64,000 nucleotides of DNA from Morganella sibonii (GTDB taxonomy: Bacteria; Pseudomonadota; Gammaproteobacteria; Enterobacterales; Enterobacteriaceae): the NCBI RefSeq assembly GCF_040560245.1, contig NZ_JAKMWP010000004.1; one strand, written 5' to 3'. A model generated the notes under the pieces. The model had not been told where the DNA came from and made no database searches. It saw nothing but the letters and a program-made list of their open reading frames with translations. Every line of letters begins with the position of its first letter. The first letter of the stretch is position 1. Both the position numbers and the translations under genes were made by a program. Of the stretch, positions 42,446 to 51,555 are shown in pieces.

Positions 42446-43233
42446 TGCTGAAATTTGACCGGCTTGCCATTGATGTCGCGCAGTTCGGCTGGCTGCGGAA
42501 AAAACGCTGGCAGCCGCTGCTGACGGATATTTCCCTGGCGGTTCAGCCCGGTGAACTGGTGGCACTGGTCGGCAGCAGCGGAGAAGGCAAAAGCCTGCTG
42601 CTGCAAAGTGCGCTGGGTCTGCTGCCGGACAATATGCGCTGCCGCGGTGCTATCTCGCTCGCGGGGGAAACACTGACGGAAGAGAGTAAACAGCTGCATC
42701 GCGGCAATACCCTGTGTTATGTGCCGCAGGGGGTCAGTGCGCTCAATCCGCTGGTGCGGGTGGGGCCGCAGCTGGAACGCGCAGCCACGCTCAGCGGAAT
42801 GCATGTGAAGATGCATGATGTGGCACGTCAGCTGCAACGTTATAACCTCCGGCCGGAACTGACGGCCGCCTTTCCGAACCGGCTCTCCGGCGGGATGGCA
42901 AAACGGGTGCTGACCTGCGGGGCGACCCTGACCGGGGCGCAGTATATCCTGGCGGATGAAATTACATCCTGGCTGGATGATGAACATGCCGCACAATTAC
43001 TCGCGCACCTGAAAGTGTTGTGTGCGGACGGGCGCGGTGTGTTGTGGGTCACGCATGACCTGGCGATGGCAGCCCGTTTTGCTGACCGGATAGCGGTGCT
43101 GCGTCACGGGGTTTTACAGGAAACACTGACATCACAGGCATTGCTGAACGGAGAAGGCAGCCCGTGGTTACAGTCACTGTGGGATGCACTGCCGGAGCAT
43201 CGTTTTTTGTCCGGGCAGAATAAACTCAGATGA
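42445..43233 (+). CDS. yntD: nickel/peptide-type ABC importer ATPase (YntD-like)
   Basis: 262 residues. Walker A VGSSGEGKSLL, Q-loop VPQGVSALNPL, signature LSGGMAKRVL, Walker B ILADEITSWLD, H-loop VTHDLAM: a NikD/OppD-type subunit. Nik, Opp and Ynt systems normally have a second, E/F-type ATPase as the next gene; here the operon ends with a hairpin. The orphan ATPase at 6931 is of the missing type. Either it completes the complex from a distance, or YntD works as a homodimer. Confidence 0.87.
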   Translation: MLKFDRLAIDVAQFGWLRKKRWQPLLTDISLAVQPGELVALVGSSGEGKSLLLQSALGLLPDNMRCRGAISLAGETLTEESKQLHRGNTLCYVPQGVSALNPLVRVGPQLERAATLSGMHVKMHDVARQLQRYNLRPELTAAFPNRLSGGMAKRVLTCGATLTGAQYILADEITSWLDDEHAAQLLAHLKVLCADGRGVLWVTHDLAMAARFADRIAVLRHGVLQETLTSQALLNGEGSPWLQSLWDALPEHRFLSGQNKLR

Positions 43234-43266
43234 TAATCCGCTTTATTTCGTCTTTATCTGAGTATT
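43224..43266 (+). terminator. terminator-like hairpin after yntD
   Basis: ACTCAGAT and ATCTGAGT pair perfectly across the stop codon, followed by a T-rich stretch (ATTTATTATTTATT). It marks the operon end and so confirms the absence of a fifth gene. Confidence 0.65.
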
Positions 43267-43633
43267 TATTATTTATTTACTGAAAATCAGTATGGTGATT
43301 GATTTTATATTTAAACACAGTAGCAGATATTAATTCATCCATATGCGGTAACGGAAACACAGCATAGTCATCAAAGGATCTGAACATCGTTTTCTTATTC
43401 AGGAGAACAGCGGTGAATGATTTATTTTTTTATGGCTGATTAGCCACTTACATTTTTTCACGCTTTGTATTTCCGGGGGTGCGTCTGCGCATGTCCGGTG
43501 GCCGGTGGCGTATTGTGCATGCTGTTCAGCAGATGCGTCACTGAAATAAAAACTGAAATCACGGTGATCCGGAAACCATCATAATCCGGGTTGCTGTCTG
43601 ATGACTCTGTTTTCATCCAATTGTGGAGGCGTT
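43267..43633 (+). other. leader region of the urease operon
   Basis: No ureR-like gene or NikR-type operator is seen. One curious element: AGGAGA at 43402-43407 followed by a GTG at 43412 opening an 8-codon frame (MNDLFFYG, stop at 43436-43438). It could be a leader peptide or chance. The true ureA ribosome site is GGAGG at 43625-43629. Confidence 0.45.
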
Positions 43634-43936
43634 ATGCAATTAACCCCGAGAGAAGTTGAAAAGCTGATGATATACACCCTGGCGGATGTCGCGCAGCGAC
43701 GCCGTGACAGAGGGGTAAAACTGAACTACCCGGAAGCGGTCGCGATTATCACGGTGACAGCACTGGAAGGCGCCCGTGACGGCAAAACAGTGGAAGATGT
43801 GATGAAAGAAGCCGCTACTGTGCTGACCAAAGCCGACGTGATGGAAGGGGTGGATGATTTAATCCCGAATGTGCAGGTTGAGGCTATTTTCACAGACGGC
43901 AGCCGTCTGGTGACGGTTCATAACCCAATCAAATAA
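43634..43936 (+). CDS. ureA: urease gamma subunit
   Basis: 100 residues from the ATG at 43634 with GGAGG directly upstream; family length 100. Motifs: MQLTPREVEKLMIYTLADVA, RGVKLNYPEAVAIIT, and DLIPNVQVEAIFTDGSRLVT. Structural subunit of the (alpha-beta-gamma)3 urease. First gene of ureABCEFGD; a strand of short spacers (15-85 bases) links the operon. Confidence 0.98.
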   Translation: MQLTPREVEKLMIYTLADVAQRRRDRGVKLNYPEAVAIITVTALEGARDGKTVEDVMKEAATVLTKADVMEGVDDLIPNVQVEAIFTDGSRLVTVHNPIK

Positions 43937-43965
43937 ACGTACAGCAAAAAGGTGAGGTTCTGATT

Positions 43966-44388
43966 ATGAGTAATACAAAACAACCCACGCCGTTAGGCGG
44001 AGTCATTTTTGCGGATACCCCGATTGAATTTAATACCGGTAAGCCGGAAACCAAAATTAAAGTCCGTAATACCGGGGATCGCCCGATTCAGATCGGTTCG
44101 CATTTTCACTTCTTTGAAGTGAACCATGCCCTGGAATTTGACCGCGAAGCGGCTTACGGCAAACGTCTGAATATTTCATCCACCACCGCAATCCGTTTTG
44201 AGCCGGGTGATGAAACCGAGGTTTCTCTTATTCCTTACGGCGGTAAACAGACAGTGTACGGGTTTAATAACCTGGTGGACGGCTGGGCCGGTAATAATGT
44301 CGCCATCAGCGAACGTCCGGCAAAAGCGATTGCCCTGAATGAGGCGATTGCCCGCGGTTTCAGTCATAAAGCAGAAGCGAAGAAGTAA
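43966..44388 (+). CDS. ureB: urease beta subunit
   Basis: 140 residues, longer than the ~106 of Klebsiella UreB by a short N-terminal segment and a ~28-residue C-terminal extension (AISERPAKAIALNEAIARGF to the end). The core is clear: NTGDRPIQIGSHFHFFEVN, RLNISSTTAIRFEPGDETEV. The extended type is shared with Yersinia ureases. AAAGGTGAGG precedes the start. Confidence 0.97.
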   Translation: MSNTKQPTPLGGVIFADTPIEFNTGKPETKIKVRNTGDRPIQIGSHFHFFEVNHALEFDREAAYGKRLNISSTTAIRFEPGDETEVSLIPYGGKQTVYGFNNLVDGWAGNNVAISERPAKAIALNEAIARGFSHKAEAKK

Positions 44389-44455
44389 TTCTCCGTCCTG
44401 ATACGATTTTCCGGCAGAGATGCTCAGGCATCCTGAACGAAATAAGGAACACGTT

Positions 44456-46174
44456 ATGCCACAGATTTCCAGACAAGAATATTGCGGCCTGTTCGGGCCG
44501 ACCACCGGAGATAAAATCCGTCTCGGTGATACTGATCTTTATATCGAAATTGAAAAAGACTTACGCGGTTACGGCGAAGAATCTGTTTACGGCGGCGGGA
44601 AATCCCTCCGTGACGGGATGGGTGCGAACAACACGCTGACCAGCGATAACGGTGTACTCGACCTGGTGATCACCAACGTTACGATTCTGGACGCCAAATT
44701 AGGCGTCATCAAAGCGGACGTGGGTGTGAAGGACGGTAAAATCGTCGGTATCGGTAAGAGCGGAAACCCGAACCTGCAGGACGGTATTACCCCGGGAATG
44801 GTTGCCGGTGTATCGACTGATGCTATCTCCGGTGAGCATCTGATCCTGACAGCTGCGGGTATTGATACCCACATCCACCTGATTTCACCACAGCAGGCTT
44901 ATGCGGCGCTGTCTAACGGTGTCACCACCTTCTTCGGCGGTGGTATCGGGCCGACAGACGGCACCAACGGTACAACAGTTACTGCCGGTCCGTGGAACAT
45001 CCGCGCGATGCTGCGTTCACTGGAAGGTTTACCGGTTAACGTCGGTATGCTCGGTAAAGGTAACTCTTTTGCCCGCGATCCGCTGGTTGAACAGATCATT
45101 GCCGGTGTTGCCGGTCTGAAAGTACACGAAGACTGGGGTGCAACCTCCAACGCCATCCGTCATGCCCTGCGTGTGGCAGATGATTATGATATTCAGGTTG
45201 CGGTACACACCGACAGTCTGAACGAAGGCGGGTATGTGGAAGATACTATCGAAGCCTTTGAAGGCCGCACTATCCACACATACCACACCGAAGGTGCGGG
45301 CGGTGGTCATGCGCCGGATATCATCAAAGTGGTCAGCCAGCCGAACGTACTGCCGAGCTCCACCAACCCGACCCTGCCGTACGGTATCAACAGCCAGGCA
45401 GAGCTGTTTGACATGATCATGGTATGTCACAACCTGAACCCGAATGTCCCGGCTGACGTTTCCTTCGCGGAAAGCCGCGTGCGTCCGGAAACCATTGCGG
45501 CGGAAAACGTGCTGCATGATATGGGTGCTATCTCCATGTTCTCCAGTGACTCCCAGGCGATGGGACGTGTCGGTGAGAACTGGCTGCGTGTGATCCAGAC
45601 CGCTAACGCGATGAAAGCGGCACGCGGCAAACTGCCGGAAGATGCGGCGGGTAACGATAACTTCCGTGTTCTGCGTTACGTGGCAAAAATCACCATCAAC
45701 CCGGCGATTGCCCAGGGGATCAGCCATGTGCTCGGATCAATTGAAGTCGGCAAAATGGCGGACCTGGTCCTGTGGGATCCGCGTTTCTTCGGCGCGAAAC
45801 CAAAACTGGTTATCAAAGGCGGCATGATCAACTGGGCAGCGATGGGTGATCCTAACGCCTCCCTGCCGACACCGCAGCCGGTCTTCTATCGTCCGATGTT
45901 TGGTGCGATGGGTAAAACCCTCCAGGATACCTGTGTGACCTTCGTTTCTCAGGCTGCACTGGAAGATGGTGTGAAAGAGAAAGCCGGTCTGGAGCGCCAG
46001 GTTGTTGCGGTTCAGGGCATGCGCACCACCACCAAACGTGACCTGGTCCGTAACGGCGAAACGCCGGATATCGAAGTGGACCCGGAAACCTTCGCGGTGA
46101 AAGTCAACGGAGAACACGCGACCTGCCAGCCAATTTCGGTGGCGGCGATGAACCAGCGTTATTTCTTTGGTTAA
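44456..46174 (+). CDS. ureC: urease alpha subunit (catalytic)
   Basis: 572 residues from the ATG at 44456 (AAGGA upstream). Nickel ligands and catalytic residues are in place: GIDTHIHLI, the carbamylated Lys222 in LKVHEDWG, HTDSLNEGG, HTYHTEGAGGGHAPD and the mobile flap MVCHNLNP with C324 and H325. Residue 326 is Asn where Klebsiella has a second His (H321 there). Such a change has been linked to the acid-active ureases of Yersinia enterocolitica and Morganella, from memory. The enzyme hydrolyses urea to ammonia and carbamate in the cytoplasm. Confidence 0.98.
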   Translation: MPQISRQEYCGLFGPTTGDKIRLGDTDLYIEIEKDLRGYGEESVYGGGKSLRDGMGANNTLTSDNGVLDLVITNVTILDAKLGVIKADVGVKDGKIVGIGKSGNPNLQDGITPGMVAGVSTDAISGEHLILTAAGIDTHIHLISPQQAYAALSNGVTTFFGGGIGPTDGTNGTTVTAGPWNIRAMLRSLEGLPVNVGMLGKGNSFARDPLVEQIIAGVAGLKVHEDWGATSNAIRHALRVADDYDIQVAVHTDSLNEGGYVEDTIEAFEGRTIHTYHTEGAGGGHAPDIIKVVSQPNVLPSSTNPTLPYGINSQAELFDMIMVCHNLNPNVPADVSFAESRVRPETIAAENVLHDMGAISMFSSDSQAMGRVGENWLRVIQTANAMKAARGKLPEDAAGNDNFRVLRYVAKITINPAIAQGISHVLGSIEVGKMADLVLWDPRFFGAKPKLVIKGGMINWAAMGDPNASLPTPQPVFYRPMFGAMGKTLQDTCVTFVSQAALEDGVKEKAGLERQVVAVQGMRTTTKRDLVRNGETPDIEVDPETFAVKVNGEHATCQPISVAAMNQRYFFG

Positions 46175-46259
46175 CAGAATCCGGGGCTGAACGTCCCGGA
46201 TTAACAGACTTCCCCGGCGGGCGCAGTCAGCCTGCCGGGCATAACAAAAAGGTAATTCC

Positions 46260-46937
46260 ATGATCCTCATTGAGCACATTCTCGGCAACGTCAGAAAAGA
46301 GCAGGCGTGGGCTGATAAAGCGAACGATATGACGGTGGATATGCTGATCCTCGATCAGCGGGAAGCCCAGAAAAGCCGCTGCCGCAAACATACCCAAAAC
46401 GGGCTGGATATCGGGATCGCGCTGGATCGCAACGTGCTGTTGTCTGACGGAGATGTGATCCATACCGATGATGCCACTAATACGATGGTTGTCGTCCAGA
46501 TCGATCTGCGTGATGTCATGGTTGTTGATCTTAAACGTCTTCAGGGCAGCACGCCGGAAGAGCAGATCCGCATCAGTTTTGAACTGGGCCATGCGCTCGG
46601 TAACCAGCACTGGAAAGCAGTGATCAAAGAAAACAAGGTGTATGTCCCGCTGACCGTCAGTGAAAAAGTGATGGAATCGGTGATGCGCACTCACGGTTTC
46701 GGCAACGATACGTTTGCCTTCGTCAAAGGCGAAACCATTCTGCCGATCCTGACCAACTCAGAATCCCGTCTGCTGTTCGGCGGCGCGGAAGAAACCGATA
46801 CGCATGTGCATGTGGCACATAACCACGGGCACTCACATTCACACGGCCACGATCACGGACACAGCCATGATCATGACCACAGTCACGACCACGGCCATGA
46901 TCATCACCATGATCACGACCATGACCACAAACACTGA
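46260..46937 (+). CDS. ureE: urease accessory nickel chaperone with long His tail
   Basis: 225 residues. The N-terminal peptide-binding domain and the metal domain (VPLTVSEKVMESVMRTHGFG) are standard, with the conserved dimer-bridging His in the second. The last 44 residues contain 23 His, mostly alternating with Asp, Gly or Ser (for example HSHGHDHGHSHDHDH), beyond the ~10 of Klebsiella UreE. The tail would bind several nickel ions per dimer. Delivers Ni to UreG/UreD-F-apourease. Confidence 0.96.
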   Translation: MILIEHILGNVRKEQAWADKANDMTVDMLILDQREAQKSRCRKHTQNGLDIGIALDRNVLLSDGDVIHTDDATNTMVVVQIDLRDVMVVDLKRLQGSTPEEQIRISFELGHALGNQHWKAVIKENKVYVPLTVSEKVMESVMRTHGFGNDTFAFVKGETILPILTNSESRLLFGGAEETDTHVHVAHNHGHSHSHGHDHGHSHDHDHSHDHGHDHHHDHDHDHKH

Positions 46938-46961
46938 CAGACCGGAACGGGAGAACGTGTG

Positions 46962-47648
46962 ATGAAAGCGGCTGATCTTATCCGGATCATGCAGTTTGGT
47001 GATTCGGCACTTCCCGTCGGCGCCTTTACTTTCTCAAACGGTGTGGAATCGGCGATTCAGACGGGCGTGGTACATGATGCAGAAACCCTGAAAGGGTTTG
47101 TCCGCACTGCGCTGAAACAGGCGGCCAGTGGTGACGGTATTGCCGTTGTCGCGGCGCACCGCGCTGTACTGGCGGGTGACAATGATGCCATCCTGCGGGT
47201 CGATCGGGCGGTGAATAACCGCAAACTGAATGAAGAAGCCCGTCTGATGGCAACGCGGATGGGGAAAAAGCTGGCGGAGATTTCCGTCCATATTTTTGAC
47301 GATCCGCTCGTGGCCTGGTGGCTGGCGCAGATTAAAAGCGGGGATACCCCCGGCACACAGCCTGTGACTCAGGCCATTGTGATGGCGGTACAGGGTATCG
47401 GCGAGCGCGAAGTGGTGGTCATGCATCAGTACGGGATCGCGATGACGATCCTCAGCGCCGCCATGCGCCTGATGCGGATTACGCACTTTGAAACACAGCA
47501 CATTTTATTTGAGCTGAACAACGACATTGAAACCTTCTGCGATATTGCAGCCTGCGGCGACATTGAACAGATGTCTTCCTATGTGCCGGTGATCGATGTC
47601 CTTGCGGCAGTTCATACCAAATCTTTTGTCCGCCTGTTTATGAACTGA
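46962..47648 (+). CDS. ureF: urease accessory protein UreF
   Basis: 228 residues from the ATG at 46962 (GGGAG nine bases upstream; a GTG three bases earlier is possible). Motifs: MQFGDSALPVGAFTFSNGVE, a DPLVAWWLAQ-type insert and HFETQHILFEL. UreF forms the UreDF complex on apourease and controls UreG GTP hydrolysis during metallocentre assembly. Confidence 0.96.
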   Translation: MKAADLIRIMQFGDSALPVGAFTFSNGVESAIQTGVVHDAETLKGFVRTALKQAASGDGIAVVAAHRAVLAGDNDAILRVDRAVNNRKLNEEARLMATRMGKKLAEISVHIFDDPLVAWWLAQIKSGDTPGTQPVTQAIVMAVQGIGEREVVVMHQYGIAMTILSAAMRLMRITHFETQHILFELNNDIETFCDIAACGDIEQMSSYVPVIDVLAAVHTKSFVRLFMN

Positions 47649-47680
47649 CAGGTGGCTGACTTATTTCCGGGAGTATATTG

Positions 47681-48316
47681 ATGAAAAAAATGACACGGAT
47701 CGGCATCGGCGGCCCTGTTGGCTCAGGTAAAACGGCGATTATTGAGGTGATCACTCCGATCCTGATTGAACGCGGGATCAAACCGTTAATCATCACCAAT
47801 GACATCGTGACCACCGAAGATGCGAAACAGGTCAAACGTACCCTGAAAGGTATCCTCGACGAAGAGAAAATCCTCGGCGTTGAAACCGGTGCCTGCCCGC
47901 ACACCGCGGTACGCGAAGATCCGAGTATGAACATTGCCGCTGTGGAAGATATGGAAGAGCGCTTCCCGGACAGTGACGTCATCATGATCGAAAGCGGCGG
48001 CGACAACCTGACACTGACCTTCAGCCCGGCACTCGCTGACTTCTACATCTATGTTATCGATGTGGCGGAAGGGGAAAAAATCCCGCGTAAAAACGGGCCG
48101 GGCCTGGTACAGGCGGATATCCTGGTGATCAACAAAATCGACCTGGCGCCGTATGTCGGCGCGAGTCTGGAAGTCATGGAAAGTGACACCAAAGTGGTGC
48201 GCGGCAACCGTCCGTATGTCATGACCAACTGCAAAACCGGCGAAGGTGTGATTGAGCTGGTGGATATGATCATGGATAAATTCCTGTTCACCCATCAGGC
48301 GGGAGCGAAAGCATGA
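47681..48316 (+). CDS. ureG: urease accessory GTPase UreG
   Basis: 211 residues from the ATG at 47681. P-loop GGPVGSGKTAI, the Ni-binding CPH motif in TGACPHTAVRED, ESGGDNL (switch II) and NKIDLA. UreG couples GTP hydrolysis to nickel insertion. Its stop overlaps ureD by four bases. Confidence 0.98.
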   Translation: MKKMTRIGIGGPVGSGKTAIIEVITPILIERGIKPLIITNDIVTTEDAKQVKRTLKGILDEEKILGVETGACPHTAVREDPSMNIAAVEDMEERFPDSDVIMIESGGDNLTLTFSPALADFYIYVIDVAEGEKIPRKNGPGLVQADILVINKIDLAPYVGASLEVMESDTKVVRGNRPYVMTNCKTGEGVIELVDMIMDKFLFTHQAGAKA

Positions 48317-49278
48317 CACAACTGAGGGCTGAGATTGCGGGGACGCCGACACGTCTCCGGGCTCATCTCTTAGGGGAAAAGGCGCCGGAAATGGCGCCTT
48401 ACCAGGATGAGCCAAAACAGATGCAAAGTGGTGCCATCGGGAAAAGCGGCTATCTGAAACTGCGGTTTGCCAAACGGGAATACCGCAGTGAAATGGTGGA
48501 AATGGAGCGCCGGGTACCCTCTCTGGTGCAGCGTGCGCTGTACTGGGATGAACTGATGCCGCAAATGCCGTGTGTCACCATGATTTCAACTTCCGGCTGC
48601 CTGTTACAGGGCGACCGCCAGGCGCTGGATCTGATTGTGGAAGAAGGGGCGTATGCTCATGTCACCACACAGTCCGCCACCAAAATCCACATGATGGAGG
48701 CGAACTACGCCACGCAGTACCAGAACGTGGTGGTGGAAGCGGGCGGTTATCTGGAGTTTATGCCGGACCCGATTATTCCGCACCGTAATGCCCGGTTTTT
48801 AACGGATACACAGATAACGATTGATCCGACGGCCACGATGATCTATTCCGAGATCCTGATGTCAGGACGGAAATATCACCATCCGGACGAACAATTCGGA
48901 TTTGATATTTTCTCATCAAAGATCAGGGCGGAAGACAGTGAGGGGAAAGAATTATTTGTTGAAAAATACATTCTGGAACCGAAAAAAGAAGCCTTGAATG
49001 TCGTCGGCGTGATGGGCGGCTTTGATGTCTTCGGTAATGTGATTTTACTGACACCGAAAGAGCATCATGCCCGTATTCTGGAACGCCTGGAAGCCCGTTA
49101 TGACACGGATGAAGAGGTTGCATTCGGCGCAACGCAGTTGCCGAACGAGTGCGGCCTGGTCTTCAAAGTGCTGGGAATCGACAGCCCGAAAACCAAAGAG
49201 GCTGTTCGTTATTTCTGGCAAATCGCCCGGGAAGAGATCCTCGGCATCACATTGCAGAAACCGTTCCTGTGGCGCTGA
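48313..49278 (+). CDS. ureD: urease accessory protein UreD (UreH)
   Basis: 321 residues. Family motifs: ISTSGCLLQGDRQALDLIVE, the TTQSATKIHMME strand and LEFMPDPIIPHRNARF. UreD is the scaffold that binds apourease and UreF. It is placed last, as in Yersinia, not first as in Klebsiella. ATGA coupling with ureG. Confidence 0.96.
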   Translation: MTQLRAEIAGTPTRLRAHLLGEKAPEMAPYQDEPKQMQSGAIGKSGYLKLRFAKREYRSEMVEMERRVPSLVQRALYWDELMPQMPCVTMISTSGCLLQGDRQALDLIVEEGAYAHVTTQSATKIHMMEANYATQYQNVVVEAGGYLEFMPDPIIPHRNARFLTDTQITIDPTATMIYSEILMSGRKYHHPDEQFGFDIFSSKIRAEDSEGKELFVEKYILEPKKEALNVVGVMGGFDVFGNVILLTPKEHHARILERLEARYDTDEEVAFGATQLPNECGLVFKVLGIDSPKTKEAVRYFWQIAREEILGITLQKPFLWR

Positions 49279-49310
49279 TGCGCCGCAGGATGATACCGGT
49301 AGTTACTCAG

Positions 49311-49344
49311 GGGACTGATTATTATCAGCATAATCAGTCCCTTT
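49311..49344 (+). other. 12-bp inverted repeat between ureD and yut
   Basis: GGGACTGATTAT and ATAATCAGTCCC form a perfect stem with a seven-base loop and only three T behind it. It may attenuate transcription or protect the ureD mRNA end so that yut is expressed at a lower level. Confidence 0.75.
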
Positions 49345-49371
49345 GTCTGGTTCACCTTCAGGGGAAAGACA

Positions 49372-50364
49372 ATGGCAACTTCAACAGTCAGTCAGAACGG
49401 CTGGAATAAACTGGCCGGATCCAATCCTGTCATACATTTTATTGATATCACACTGCGCGGCTGCGCACAGGTGATGTTTCAGAACAACCCGCTGACCGGG
49501 CTGTTCTTCTTTGCGGCTATTTTTATTGGTGCGTACAGTGAAGGCATTCCGGCAGTCGGCTGGGGCTGTCTGCTCGGTACGGTCGTATCCACGCTGACCG
49601 CGTACGTCAGCAAAATGGATGTCACCTCACTGCGCGCCGGGCTGTACGGCTATAACGGCTGTCTGGTCGGTGTTGCACTGCCGACTTTCCTGGAAAACTC
49701 AGCGTTTATGTGGGCGGCTATTGTGCTCGGCAGTATCGTGGCGGTGATCGCCACCATCTCACTGACCGATTTTCTGAAAAACTGGAAGGTGGCAGCACTG
49801 ACTGCGCCTTTCGTGCTGGTAACCTGGACTATCCTGCTGGCCAGTTACAGTTTCTTCGGTATCAAAGGTGTCAGCCTGCCGGGACCGGCACTGCCGGATC
49901 AGTATGTGGCGCCGATTGCCGGTATCCCGTATTCCGATCTGATCCCGGATATATTCCGCGGTGTATCCGAAGTCTTCCTGCTGAGCAGCATCACTGTCGG
50001 AATACTGTTTGTGATCGGTCTGGCGGTCAGCTCTGTATGGGCGGCGATCTTTGCGGTGCTCGGTTCACTGCTGGCCTTTGGTGTGGCGTCATTCCTGAAA
50101 GCCGATTTCGGCAGCGTCCATACCGGGCTTTATTCATTCAGCGCCGTGTTAACCGCGATTGCGCTGGGCTCCACATTTAACAAACCGAGCTTTAAAGTGC
50201 TGGTGTATACCGTTGTGGGTGTGATTTTCACAGTGTTTGTCCAGGGCGCGCTGGATGTGGTGGTATCGCCGTTCGGCATTCCGACACTGACCATGCCGTT
50301 CGTTCTGGCCTCCTGGCTGTTCCTGGTGCCGAATCAGGACATCATGCCGGAACACCGTCAGTAA
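49372..50364 (+). CDS. yut: urea channel of the UT family
   Basis: 330 residues with about ten membrane segments in two homologous halves: GLYGYNGCLVGVALPTF and HTGLYSFSAVLTAIALGS carry the paired UT signature, preceded by QNNPLTGLFFFAAI and the second-half equivalents. This is the vertebrate-type urea channel family, matching Yersinia Yut, which lies beside urease there too. It lets urea into the cytoplasm for UreABC. GGGGAAAG precedes the ATG. Confidence 0.95.
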   Translation: MATSTVSQNGWNKLAGSNPVIHFIDITLRGCAQVMFQNNPLTGLFFFAAIFIGAYSEGIPAVGWGCLLGTVVSTLTAYVSKMDVTSLRAGLYGYNGCLVGVALPTFLENSAFMWAAIVLGSIVAVIATISLTDFLKNWKVAALTAPFVLVTWTILLASYSFFGIKGVSLPGPALPDQYVAPIAGIPYSDLIPDIFRGVSEVFLLSSITVGILFVIGLAVSSVWAAIFAVLGSLLAFGVASFLKADFGSVHTGLYSFSAVLTAIALGSTFNKPSFKVLVYTVVGVIFTVFVQGALDVVVSPFGIPTLTMPFVLASWLFLVPNQDIMPEHRQ

Positions 50365-50376
50365 AAGGGGAGAGAT

Positions 50377-51543
50377 ATGCAGAGTAATCTACTGAAGACA
50401 GGATTACATAAATTACTGAGTCTGCGGGTGATCCTGTCGGTGCTGCTGTTTATTGACGGGGTGATGATCCTGTCGCCGGTTCTGTTTTCCTATACCGGAG
50501 ACATTGCCTGGCAGGACGGCGGCTTCACCGCGTGGTTACAGTCGCTCGGGTTTATAAAATTACTGGATATTCCCCGCTTTATGCTGGGGCTGCTGCTGGC
50601 ACTGCTGGCCCTGCTGATGATGACAGGTGCACGTATTGCCTGGCTGTTCTCCCTGTTTATCCTGCTCACGATGGTACTGATGGATCTGGGGCTGGCACAT
50701 GAATACACACTTCAGGGGCTGTTCTCACTGGCGCTGCTGATTGCCTGCGGCTGTCTGTGGCGGCAGTTCCCGCATCACAGCCTGACCAGTGCCGGCGTGG
50801 TGGCGGTCAGCAGTATTATCCTGCTGGTGGTGTATTCCGTTTTCGGCACCCTGTATCTCGGCAATGAGTTCCAGCCGCATGTTACTGACATCTCAGCCGC
50901 GTTCTATTTTGCCCTGGTCTGTATGACCACTGTCGGCTTCGGGGATATCATTCCGATCAGCGTGGAAGCACGGATGTTTACCCTGACAGTGGTGGTGTTT
51001 GGTATCACTATTTTCACCACATCTATTGTGTACATTGTGGGTGTCGTTCTGCGCGGCACACGCGAGATTGTCAAAAAGAGGTTGCTGCACATGAAAGAGC
51101 ATTATGTTGTTATCGGCGCGAATCCGCTGGCGGTCAATATCTATAAAGGCCTGAAAAAACGCGGTTTGCAGGTGGTCGTGATCTGTTCTGATGACGAAAA
51201 AGCGCATTTCCCTGATGGTACGGTGGCCGTTGCCGGTGACAGCGCGGATGCGGTGACCCTGAATGAAGCGAATGTGAAAGACGCCCGCTGTGTGATGGCT
51301 ATCAGTGATAATGACGCGGATAACACCTTTGCGCTGCTGGCGGTAAAACAGCTGGCCGGTGAGGGTGTGAAAACCGTGACGGTGGTGAATCAGGAAGAGA
51401 ACCGCGACAAAATGCGCCTGCTGCATGCGGATATGACCTTCTCCCTGTCACAACTCGGCAGTGAAGTGCTGATGAAAATGCTGTGCGGCGAGAACATCAA
51501 TAACAGCGTCATGGCTGACATCTTATTAGCCAAAGCGCCATAA
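50377..51543 (+). CDS. kch: Kch-like potassium channel with RCK domain
   Basis: 388 residues (E. coli Kch 417). Several N-terminal helices, the pore with selectivity filter TVGFGD (in MTTVGFGDIIPISVEARMF), the inner helix, then the TrkA-N/RCK domain from ~residue 235 (HYVVIGANPLAVNIYKGL, ISDNDADNTFALLAVKQL) and a conserved LGSEVLMKMLCGE end. The RCK domain gates the pore, probably by a nucleotide or ion. It starts 12 bases after yut, so it is likely co-transcribed with the urea channel. Confidence 0.88.
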   Translation: MQSNLLKTGLHKLLSLRVILSVLLFIDGVMILSPVLFSYTGDIAWQDGGFTAWLQSLGFIKLLDIPRFMLGLLLALLALLMMTGARIAWLFSLFILLTMVLMDLGLAHEYTLQGLFSLALLIACGCLWRQFPHHSLTSAGVVAVSSIILLVVYSVFGTLYLGNEFQPHVTDISAAFYFALVCMTTVGFGDIIPISVEARMFTLTVVVFGITIFTTSIVYIVGVVLRGTREIVKKRLLHMKEHYVVIGANPLAVNIYKGLKKRGLQVVVICSDDEKAHFPDGTVAVAGDSADAVTLNEANVKDARCVMAISDNDADNTFALLAVKQLAGEGVKTVTVVNQEENRDKMRLLHADMTFSLSQLGSEVLMKMLCGENINNSVMADILLAKAP

Positions 51544-51555
51544 GCAGGGCCGGTT

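Noticed and set aside
43234..43633. Search for a ureR-type activator or its binding region
   Set aside because: No AraC-type gene adjoins urease; the AraC-family gene at 62.7 kb is too distant to link without data.
45029..45727. 232-residue open frame antisense to ureC
   Set aside because: Lies fully inside the highly conserved ureC and shows no family motif or ribosome site.
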